Source of the DNA: Ruminococcus sp.
Lineage (GTDB): Bacteria; Bacillota; Clostridia; Oscillospirales; Ruminococcaceae
NCBI GenBank assembly: GCA_031262625.1
Contig: JAISHJ010000018.1
Span: 1 to 13,577 of the forward strand
DNA length: 13,577 nucleotides
Direction of reading: 5' to 3'
Below are positions 1 to 6,126 of this stretch, in pieces. Below the pieces are notes generated by a model that did not search any database, was not told where the DNA came from, and saw only the letters and a program-made list of their open reading frames with translations. Position 1 is the first letter of the stretch; each line of letters begins with the position of its first letter. The translations under genes and the position numbers were made by a program.

Positions 1-1439
1 GCCGCTTCGGGTGAGATATGCCCGATTGCCGCGCCTCTTGTTGCGCCGGAGAATCGCCCGTCTGTTATGAGAGCAACGTCTTCGTCAAGTCCCATCCCCA
101 TTAAAGCGGATGTCGGCGACAGCATCTCTCTCATACCCGGACCGCCTGCCGCTCCTTCATAACGTATTACTGCAACATCGCCTTTTTTAATCTGCCCGGC
201 GTAAATTGCTTCGATTGCTTCTTCTTCGGAGTCAAAACATCTCGCCCTCCCCGAAAAAGTAAGCATTTTTTCCGAAACAGCACTCCTTTTAACTACACCG
301 CCGTTCGGTGCAATATTACCGAAAAGTACCGCAAGCCCGCCTGTTTTGCTGTATGGACTGTCAATCGGACGAATTACTTCCGTGTCCTTTACATTGCAGT
401 CTTTTATATTCGTCCCGACAGTTTCTCCGGTTACAGTCATAACTTCAAGGTCGAGGAGACCGCGTTTTGAAAGCTCATTCATTACCGCATAAACGCCCCC
501 GGCGAAATTGAGGTCTTCCATATGGTGACTTCCTGCCGGTGCAAGGTGACAGAGATTCGGCGTACGCTCGCTTATCTCGTTAACCATGTTAAGGTTAAAT
601 TCAAGTTCCGCTTCTCTAGCAATAGCCGCAAGATGAAGCACAGAATTTGTGGAACAGCCTAAAGCCATATCAACCGTCAATGCGTTTTTGAAAGAGCGCG
701 GAGTAATTATATCGGAAGGCTTTATATCTCGCTTTACGAGTGTCATAATCTGCTCTCCGGCGGTTTTAGCAAGATGCTTTCGCGATGAATACACCGCCGG
801 AACTGTACCGTTTCCGCGAAGTGCCATACCGAGTGCTTCGCAAAGGCAGTTCATAGAATTTGCGGTGAACATTCCCGAACACGAGCCGCAGGTCGGACAG
901 GCACTGTCTTCACAGGTTTCGGCTTCCGCTTCATCCCAAATCCCCGCCTTGACTTTTCCGACCGCTTCAAAACAGCTGTTGAGGTCTAAGCCCTTGACAG
1001 AAAGCATAGGACCGCCTGAAATAAATATTGAGGGTATATTAAGGCGTACTGCTGCCATAAGCATACCGGGCACGGTTTTGTCACAGTTCGGGATAAAAAC
1101 AAGTCCGTCAAAACAGTGTGCTTTTACCATACACTCAATACTGTCGGCAATAATCTCGCGGGAGGCGAGGGAATATTTCATTCCCTCGTGTCCCATTGCG
1201 ATTCCGTCACAGACAGCGATTGTGTTAAATACCGCAGGAGTTCCTCCGGCAGAAAGTATTCCGTCACGAACCGCCGCCGCTATTTCATTTAAGCCCGTGT
1301 GCCCGGGAACAATTTCATTGAAAGAGTTGACGATTCCGATTAAGGGCTTCTTTATCTGTGCGGCGGTAAATCCCGCCGCCTTAAGTAAACTTCGGTGCGG
1401 AGTTCGCTCTGCGCCTTTTTTTATAGTATCGCTAAGCAT
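1..1439 (-). CDS. ilvD: Dihydroxy-acid dehydratase, 3' end cut by window edge
   Basis: IlvD dehydrates 2,3-dihydroxy-3-methylbutanoate or -pentanoate to the 2-keto acids of the valine and isoleucine pathways; it is a cytosolic Fe-S enzyme. The minus frame is open from ATG at 1439 to base 1, giving 479 codons. Family proteins run about 550-570 residues, so roughly 75-90 C-terminal residues lie outside. Visible family motifs in order: NSFNEIVPGH near the N-terminus, NCDKTVPGM and GGPM (cluster and substrate region), CGSCSGMFTANSMNCL, GCSTNSVLHLAAI, and DGRFSGATRGAAIGH at the cut end. The start is supported by AAGGTG six bases upstream. It is the last gene seen in the ilvBNCD operon, 59 bases after ilvC. 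The motifs leave little doubt about the family. Confidence 0.97.
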   Translation of the reverse strand, partial: MLSDTIKKGAERTPHRSLLKAAGFTAAQIKKPLIGIVNSFNEIVPGHTGLNEIAAAVRDGILSAGGTPAVFNTIAVCDGIAMGHEGMKYSLASREIIADSIECMVKAHCFDGLVFIPNCDKTVPGMLMAAVRLNIPSIFISGGPMLSVKGLDLNSCFEAVGKVKAGIWDEAEAETCEDSACPTCGSCSGMFTANSMNCLCEALGMALRGNGTVPAVYSSRKHLAKTAGEQIMTLVKRDIKPSDIITPRSFKNALTVDMALGCSTNSVLHLAAIAREAELEFNLNMVNEISERTPNLCHLAPAGSHHMEDLNFAGGVYAVMNELSKRGLLDLEVMTVTGETVGTNIKDCNVKDTEVIRPIDSPYSKTGGLAVLFGNIAPNGGVVKRSAVSEKMLTFSGRARCFDSEEEAIEAIYAGQIKKGDVAVIRYEGAAGGPGMREMLSPTSALMGMGLDEDVALITDGRFSGATRGAAIGHISPEA

Positions 1440-1460
1440 ATTTTCACCTTTTTTCAAGCG

Positions 1461-1498
1461 TTTTGCGGTTTACAAAGCAGTTTAATTCTAACGCAAAA
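1461..1498 (-). other. Possible intercistronic hairpin between ilvC and ilvD
   Basis: Directly after the ilvC stop codon the transcript can pair TTTTGCG (1498-1492) with CGCAAAA (1467-1461), a 7-bp stem with a 24-base loop. There is no U-run after it, so it is not a terminator. It may stabilise or pace the ilvC-ilvD junction, but a stem this short could be chance. Confidence 0.25.
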
Positions 1499-2491
1499 TC
1501 AGTCTTTTTTCCAAGACATTTTTTCGCGGAGGTCTGCGCCGACAGATTCTGAAAGATGCTCTTTTTCAAGTCTTCTCATCGCGTTAAAATGTGCTCTGCC
1601 GGACTTGTTTTCCAAAATCCAGTTGCGTGCAAATGTGCCGTCGCGGATTTCGTCAAGTACTTTCTTCATTTCTTTTCGGGTCTCGTCCGTAATAATCCGC
1701 TTTCCTACCGCGTAATCGCCGTATTCGGCAGTATCGCTTACCGAGTAACGCATGAAAGAAAGTCCACTCTGCACTACAAGGTCAATGATTAACTTCATCT
1801 CGTGAATACATTCAAAGTATGCGCTCTCGGGCTGGTAACCTGCCTCAACGAGGGTATCAAATCCTGCTTTCATTAAAGCGGAAACTCCTCCGCAAAGTAC
1901 TGCCTGCTCACCGAAAAGATCAGTTTCGGTCTCTTCGCGGAAGGTTGTCTCAAGTACACCTGCGCGGGTTCCGCCGATACCGTCTGCATAAGCGAGAGCG
2001 GTCTCGTGAGCCTTACCGGAATAGTCTTTATACACAGCGATAAGGTCGGGCACGCCCTTTCCTTCAAGGTATTGACTGCGAACAGTATGCCCCGGTCCCT
2101 TCGGCGCAATCATAATTACGTCAACATTTTCGGGCGGAACAATCTGCCCGAAATGGATATTAAAACCGTGTGCGAAACAGAGCGTCATACCCTCGCGAAG
2201 GTTAGGAGCAATATCCTTTTCATAAAGCGCAGGCTGTTTTTCGTCATTAACTAAAATCATAACTATGTCAGCATTTTTAACCGCTTCATCAGTATTCATA
2301 ACGTTAAGCCCGGCGGCTTTTGCGCGCTCTTTTGACGGAGAGCCTTCATAAAGACCGACTATAACGTTAACTCCGCTGTCTTTGAGGTTCAAAGCATGAG
2401 CGTGTCCTTGGCTTCCGTAGCCGATAATTGCAGCGGTTTTCCCTGCAAGTGCATTTTTGTTAACATCCTTTTCGTAAAACATAACTGCCAT
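1499..2491 (-). CDS. ilvC: Ketol-acid reductoisomerase, class I
   Basis: IlvC converts acetolactate or acetohydroxybutyrate to the dihydroxy acids by Mg-dependent alkyl migration and NAD(P)H reduction, the second common step of valine and isoleucine synthesis. The 330-residue length fits class I enzymes. The Rossmann motif GYGSQGHA is at residues 24-31, followed by the cofactor loop GLYEGSPS at 46-53. The catalytic His lies in AHGFNIHFG, and the Mg-binding acids in ETDLFGEQ and ECIHEM. The C-terminal SFMRYSVSDTAEYGD completes the active site. The start is supported by AAGGGG eight bases upstream, and ilvN ends 15 bases before it, so the two are co-transcribed. In the cofactor loop a Tyr (48) sits where many NADPH-specific enzymes carry Arg; cofactor preference cannot be settled from sequence. 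Confidence 0.98.
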   Translation of the reverse strand: MAVMFYEKDVNKNALAGKTAAIIGYGSQGHAHALNLKDSGVNVIVGLYEGSPSKERAKAAGLNVMNTDEAVKNADIVMILVNDEKQPALYEKDIAPNLREGMTLCFAHGFNIHFGQIVPPENVDVIMIAPKGPGHTVRSQYLEGKGVPDLIAVYKDYSGKAHETALAYADGIGGTRAGVLETTFREETETDLFGEQAVLCGGVSALMKAGFDTLVEAGYQPESAYFECIHEMKLIIDLVVQSGLSFMRYSVSDTAEYGDYAVGKRIITDETRKEMKKVLDEIRDGTFARNWILENKSGRAHFNAMRRLEKEHLSESVGADLREKMSWKKD

Positions 2492-2506
2492 GATAATTTC
2501 CCCTTT

Positions 2507-2752
2507 TTATATAATTTTAGCTTCGCGAACGTCAACTAATTTTTCAAGCTGACGTAAAATTTGTTCTTTAATATTTTGGTCGCCGTTGGAAGTAAGGATA
2601 ATCCGCGAATATTCGTTGTTTTCAACAAGCGGCGCAACGTGCAGAGTATTTATATTGTAGCCGCGTTTGGAAAAAAGGCTCGTTACACGCATGAGCGTAC
2701 CGAATTTATTTTTGAGTACTACCGACATGGTGAAATTTTCGTTGTTTTTCAT
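2507..2752 (-). CDS. ilvN: Acetolactate synthase small (regulatory) subunit, short ACT form
   Basis: This is the regulatory subunit of acetolactate synthase, which activates the catalytic subunit and in most bacteria binds valine for feedback inhibition. Its 81 residues form a single ACT domain: the start FTMSVVLKNKFGTLMRVTSL and the following RRGYNI-like stretch (here KRGYNINTL) are typical. The usual Firmicutes small subunit is about 160-170 residues with a second C-terminal domain, which is missing here, so this resembles the short E. coli IlvM/IlvN type. It starts 8 bases after the ilvB stop, with AGGGGG overlapping that stop as its ribosome binding site, which suggests translational coupling and balanced subunit synthesis. 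Valine sensitivity is not predictable from the sequence. Confidence 0.93.
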   Translation of the reverse strand: MKNNENFTMSVVLKNKFGTLMRVTSLFSKRGYNINTLHVAPLVENNEYSRIILTSNGDQNIKEQILRQLEKLVDVREAKII

Positions 2753-2760
2753 ATTTCCCC

Positions 2761-4446
2761 CTACTTTATAATAAGATCATGAATTGAGCCGCCCGGCGGT
2801 ATCATCGGAAGCACCTTTTCGTCCATGTCAATGTGACAGTCGATTACTACAGGACCGTCATTTACTTCAAATGCTTTATCGAGAGCATTTCGGAGTTCCG
2901 CTTCGTTTTTTACTAAAAATCCTACCGCTCCGAAAGCATCCGCAAGCTTTACATAATCGGTCTTTCGGTGAAGAGTTGTGTTTGAAAAGCGTTCACCGTA
3001 AAACTGCCGCTGCCACTGTCTTACAAGCCCTAAAACTCCGTTATTTATTATTACGATTACTACCGGAATTTTATAGGTAACAGCAGTCGCAAGTTCGTTC
3101 ATATTCATGTGGAAGCCGCCGTCCCCGGTTATTAACACCGCGCGTTTTCCCGTACCGACAGCCGCGCCCATCGCCGCACCTAACCCGAATCCCATAGTTC
3201 CCAAACCGCCGGAGGTTATGAAGGTTCGCGGCGCGCCAAAATCGTAGTTCATCGCCGTCCACATCTGATGCTGCCCGACATCTGTCGCCACGGGAGTATT
3301 ATCCTCGGTATATTCGCGCACCGCCTTAATTATCTTTCGCGGTGTAAAATCCCCGGGATTACGGTTGCTTCCGTCGAATAATTTCTGTTGCTTCGTTACA
3401 AGTTCCGTAACCCTTTCGTTCCAAGAAGTTAAAGTCTGCTTAAAATTTTCAGCTTTGAGTTTAGCAACAATTCTCGTCAGCGTTTCCTTAATTTCGCCCA
3501 CTGCGCTTAAGTCCGGCGCAACGTTTTTTCCTATCTCTGCGCGGTCAATATCTATGTGGATAACCTTCGCGTTCTCGGTATATTTTCCGATATTCCCTGT
3601 AGCACGGTCGGAAAAACGTACGCCCACACCGATTATAAGATCGGCTTCCGACTGTACCACCGAAGCGGCGTAAACACCGTGCATACCGGTCATACCGAGT
3701 TTTCTCGGGTTCTTATAATCCATCGCAGAAAGTCCCATCATTGAAAATCCTGCCGGAGCATCTATTAACTCTGCAAACTCCGCTAAGATTTCTTCTGCTT
3801 CCGCTGATACTACACCGCCCCCGACATAGATAAACGGTCGCTCGGACGATTTTACAAGCTCGGTGATTTTTTCAATCTCCGTATCATCGGGAACAGGATT
3901 ATCATATAGCGGAAGAGGTAATCCGCCGTGAAATTCGCAGGAAGCCGCCTGAACATCTTTAGGAATATCAATAAGCACAGGACCTTTTCGCCCGGAACGC
4001 GCTATCCTAAAAGCTTCGCAAAGCGTCTCCTCAAGTTCGTTAACGTCCTTGACGATATAATTATGCTTTGTAACAGGCATCGTTATTCCCGCAATATCAA
4101 CTTCTTGAAAGCTGTCCTTGCCGATAAGCTTTGAATCAACGTTCCCGGTTATCGCAACAAGCGGCGTTGAATCAAGATATGCGGAAGCAATTCCCGTAAC
4201 AAGGTTTGTTGCACCCGGACCGCTTGTGGCGATAACCACACCTGTTTTTCCGGTTGCTCTTGCGTAACCGTCCGCGACGTGAGAAGCACCCTGTTCATGA
4301 CAGGTTAAAATGTGATTTAAGCTTTCGCCTGCCTTATAAATTTCATCGTATATATTTAGTACACAACCGCCCGGATAGCCGAAAATGTCGGTTACACCAT
4401 GGCTTATCAGTGTTTTTATTACTATCTCTGCACCATTTGCCTTCAT
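2761..4446 (-). CDS. ilvB: Acetolactate synthase large (catalytic) subunit
   Basis: IlvB is the ThDP- and FAD-dependent enzyme that condenses two pyruvates, or pyruvate plus 2-ketobutyrate, as the committed step to branched-chain amino acids. The 561 residues match the family length. The N-terminal ThDP-binding domain (about 1-170) carries the catalytic Glu51 in TCHEQGASH. The central FAD-binding domain (about 190-330) follows. The C-terminal domain has the ThDP/Mg motif from GDGGFHMN at 441 to the Asn pair at 468-469, and the end contains VLPMIPPGGSIHDLI, typical of this family rather than of other ThDP enzymes. GGAGG lies six bases before the ATG. It is the first structural gene of the operon and sits directly behind the attenuator terminator, so its expression should be set by that leader. 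Confidence 0.98.
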   Translation of the reverse strand: MKANGAEIVIKTLISHGVTDIFGYPGGCVLNIYDEIYKAGESLNHILTCHEQGASHVADGYARATGKTGVVIATSGPGATNLVTGIASAYLDSTPLVAITGNVDSKLIGKDSFQEVDIAGITMPVTKHNYIVKDVNELEETLCEAFRIARSGRKGPVLIDIPKDVQAASCEFHGGLPLPLYDNPVPDDTEIEKITELVKSSERPFIYVGGGVVSAEAEEILAEFAELIDAPAGFSMMGLSAMDYKNPRKLGMTGMHGVYAASVVQSEADLIIGVGVRFSDRATGNIGKYTENAKVIHIDIDRAEIGKNVAPDLSAVGEIKETLTRIVAKLKAENFKQTLTSWNERVTELVTKQQKLFDGSNRNPGDFTPRKIIKAVREYTEDNTPVATDVGQHQMWTAMNYDFGAPRTFITSGGLGTMGFGLGAAMGAAVGTGKRAVLITGDGGFHMNMNELATAVTYKIPVVIVIINNGVLGLVRQWQRQFYGERFSNTTLHRKTDYVKLADAFGAVGFLVKNEAELRNALDKAFEVNDGPVVIDCHIDMDEKVLPMIPPGGSIHDLIIK

Positions 4447-4458
4447 GATATTCCTCCG

Positions 4459-4494
4459 AAAATTAAAACCCGACGGTATTTTTTGCCGTCGGGT
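4459..4494 (-). terminator. Attenuator terminator of the ilv leader
   Basis: On the minus strand ACCCGACGG (4494-4486) pairs perfectly with CCGTCGGGT (4476-4468), a 9-bp GC-rich stem with an A-rich 9-base loop, followed by TTTTAATTTT. It ends about 20 bases before the ilvB start, so formation would stop transcription before any structural gene. Its left arm can instead pair with upstream leader RNA, which marks it as a conditional terminator. Confidence 0.9.
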
Positions 4495-4547
4495 GTTAAG
4501 AACTTTTTAAGGTTATTATGCTAACCTCATTCGTTTTACACACCAAC
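4488..4547 (-). promoter_or_regulatory. Candidate antiterminator pairing in ilv leader
   Basis: The leader RNA at 4547-4536 (GUUGGUGUGUAA, codons 23-27 of the leader peptide) can pair with UUAACACCCGAC at 4499-4488: 11 pairs including one G-U, with one bulged base on each strand. That pairing uses the first half of the terminator stem, so the two structures exclude each other. A small hairpin, UGAGGUUA with UAACCUUA (4529-4508), lies inside the loop and contains the leader stop codon. A ribosome stalled on the Ile/Val codons would leave 4547-4536 free; one reaching the stop at 4516 would cover or melt it. The pairing is read by eye, without folding energies. Confidence 0.6.
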
Positions 4548-4614
4548 AGACACTATTGATAACTTCAATAATGCTAATGACTATGTTAATGACGAATGAA
4601 TATAGATTTTGCAT
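4516..4614 (-). CDS. Ile/Val-rich ilv operon leader peptide
   Basis: This 32-codon ORF starts at ATG 4614, with AGAGG six or so bases upstream, and ends in TAA at 4518-4516. Thirteen of its 32 residues are branched-chain: six Ile, five Val and two Leu, with most packed into codons 8-19 (FVINIVISIIEVI). It sits 35 bases after a consensus promoter and just ahead of the intrinsic terminator and ilvB. This matches leader peptides such as E. coli IlvL, whose translation senses charged Ile, Val and Leu tRNAs; no sequence homology is claimed. The alternative is a tiny membrane protein, since a hydrophobic stretch is followed by KRMR, but the position and overlap with the pairing region favour a leader role. 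No symbol is assigned. Confidence 0.82.
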   Translation of the reverse strand: MQNLYSFVINIVISIIEVINSVCWCVKRMRLA

Positions 4615-4650
4615 AACTTTCCTCTTGCGTAAATTACTTTTATGTATATC

Positions 4651-4679
4651 AGTATAATACAAAGATATAGGTTTGTCAA
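4651..4679 (-). promoter_or_regulatory. Promoter of the ilv operon
   Basis: TTGACA (4679-4674) is separated by exactly 17 bases from TATACT (4656-4651), a near-perfect sigma-A promoter on the minus strand. Transcription would begin near 4644, giving a leader of about 200 bases before ilvB. Its strength fits control by attenuation rather than by a weak promoter. Confidence 0.88.
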
Positions 4680-4763
4680 GCCTTTTTTCTTAAAAGCTAT
4701 AATTTCAGCGTATTGAACATAATTTCTAAGTTATACCCGATATTACTTTATACATATTTTTGC

Positions 4764-4786
4764 AAAAAAGGGGGGGATGTCCCCCC
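4764..4786 (-). terminator. Intrinsic terminator of the PrsA/SurA-like lipoprotein gene
   Basis: Twelve bases after the lipoprotein stop codon the minus strand has GGGGGG, loop ACAT, CCCCCC(C), then a run of six T (4769-4764). The stem is short but all GC. It separates the lipoprotein unit from the ilv promoter about 85 bases downstream. Confidence 0.88.
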
Positions 4787-4798
4787 TAAAAATTATTG

Positions 4799-6001
4799 TT
4801 ACTGTAAATTCTCGAATTTCTCAACCTTATAGCGTTCGATTGACTTTTCGTTAATGAACATTTCTTGGTCAGAAGTCCATCCTCTTACCGTTTCGTCAAA
4901 TTCTTCCGAATAAAGTGTGCTTATTACTTGCTCGCGGTTTAGTTCAAGGAAGGTCGGGTCGGAGAAAAGGTCGGAAAGCTTTACCACATAGTAGTATTCG
5001 CCGCCGCTGTCTTCTACGATAAAGTAACGTGTTTCACCGGGATGCGCCGTTTGTTCTTCAAAAACCTTTGTTACAACCGAAGCTGTCGGGGTAGTTCCAT
5101 CTTTAGTAATTACGGTTTCGTTCGTAGCAGTCTGCGATTCTGCATTCGGATCAACTTCGTCGGTTTCCGGTTCTGCGGCAGTATCGGCAGGCGTTAACCC
5201 TGCAAAATAGTCGTTATATTCGGCAAGGAGAGAAGTAAATTCTTCACCGGCAGATGCGCGTGAAACATAGTCTTCCGCCATCTTCATCTGCTCTGCTTTG
5301 CCGTCGGATTTAAGGAGGTTGCCTTCGCCGTCCTTAAGGACCATAGGAATATAGTCAATCCGCGCATTATTTTCAAGAAGATATTCCTTGATTATTTCGT
5401 CCGACACAGCTTTTTCGCCACCCGGACCGTAATAATACATGAAAATTTCCTGACGTTTAAGACTATTTAGCATTACGTCTTCGTAGGAAGCGCGGCTAAT
5501 GCCGATAGTACTCAAAGCTTCCGAAAAATAGTCCCAGTTTTCCTCGATATAATTCTTAACCGAAACATCTTCGTTGTCGGTATAGCTTAAGCCGAGCTCT
5601 GTAAACTTCTGATTAACCGCCGCGTATTCGCGGACGTCTTCAATCGCTTCTTCGGTGATGTAGTCGCGTACGGGAACACCGCCGATAACATCCGAAAGGA
5701 AAGGTACAGTCGCCGATTCAGCCGGACTTAGCGTTACCGCACCCGGTTTCGGCAATGCCGGCGCAGCAGCTGTTGTTTCTCCCACCGCAGTTACCGCAGC
5801 TTCAGCTGCTGCTGCGGCTTCCGCCTGCTGCTCCGCAACTTTATTTTGCGCCGTGTTATAAGCCATGTATTGATAGTTGATATAAATGCCCACAGGGATT
5901 GTTTTGCCGTTTATCGTTCCGAAAGTGGTTGTATCCGCGCCGCAAGCGGTTAACATTGACAGAGACAAAATCGCCGCCAACGCTGCTTTAGCAATCTTCA
6001 T
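4799..6001 (-). CDS. PrsA/SurA-like lipoprotein with degenerate parvulin region
   Basis: This is probably an extracytoplasmic folding factor anchored to the outer face of the membrane. The start at 6001 is chosen over an in-frame ATG at 6067 because GGAGG lies nine bases upstream and it begins a lipoprotein signal: MKIAKAALAA, hydrophobic core, lipobox LTAC with Cys20. The 400-residue product next has GTINGKTIPVGIYINY, typical of SurA/PrsA N-terminal domains, interrupted by an Ala/Glu-rich insert (about 58-90). The stretch ARIDYIPMVL and later SRASAGEEFTSLLAEYND resemble the start of a parvulin prolyl isomerase domain, but an acidic Thr/Glu/Asp-rich linker follows and only YYYVVKLSD near the end recalls the closing strand. 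Isomerase activity is therefore doubtful; a chaperone role is inferred. Confidence 0.75.
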   Translation of the reverse strand: MKIAKAALAAILSLSMLTACGADTTTFGTINGKTIPVGIYINYQYMAYNTAQNKVAEQQAEAAAAAEAAVTAVGETTAAAPALPKPGAVTLSPAESATVPFLSDVIGGVPVRDYITEEAIEDVREYAAVNQKFTELGLSYTDNEDVSVKNYIEENWDYFSEALSTIGISRASYEDVMLNSLKRQEIFMYYYGPGGEKAVSDEIIKEYLLENNARIDYIPMVLKDGEGNLLKSDGKAEQMKMAEDYVSRASAGEEFTSLLAEYNDYFAGLTPADTAAEPETDEVDPNAESQTATNETVITKDGTTPTASVVTKVFEEQTAHPGETRYFIVEDSGGEYYYVVKLSDLFSDPTFLELNREQVISTLYSEEFDETVRGWTSDQEMFINEKSIERYKVEKFENLQ

Positions 6002-6079
6002 TTTTGTAAACCTCCGAAATTGTCGGGATGTATTTTTACTATTATTGCCGTAAAATATAGAAATCAACGGTATAATAAT

Positions 6080-6108
6080 ATATTAATGCATTTTAAACTT
6101 TTTGTCAA
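6080..6108 (-). promoter_or_regulatory. Promoter of the lipoprotein gene
   Basis: TTGACA (6108-6103), a 17-base spacer and TAATAT (6085-6080) on the minus strand. The start site would be near 6073, giving a leader of about 70 bases to ATG 6001. It begins only 19 bases after the helicase stop codon, so the gene does not depend on readthrough. Confidence 0.85.
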
Positions 6109-6126
6109 TAGTTATGACTCAAGTCC

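Noticed and set aside
649..1485. A 278-codon open frame on the plus strand
   Set aside because: It is antisense to ilvD, whose minus frame has all family motifs; the plus translation shows no recognisable domain and is a by-product of codon use.
4447..4650. T-box riboswitch in the ilv leader
   Set aside because: No T-box core (GGGTGG-type box with antiterminator bulge) or stem I signature is visible; the leader is short and is instead occupied by a translated Ile/Val-rich ORF.
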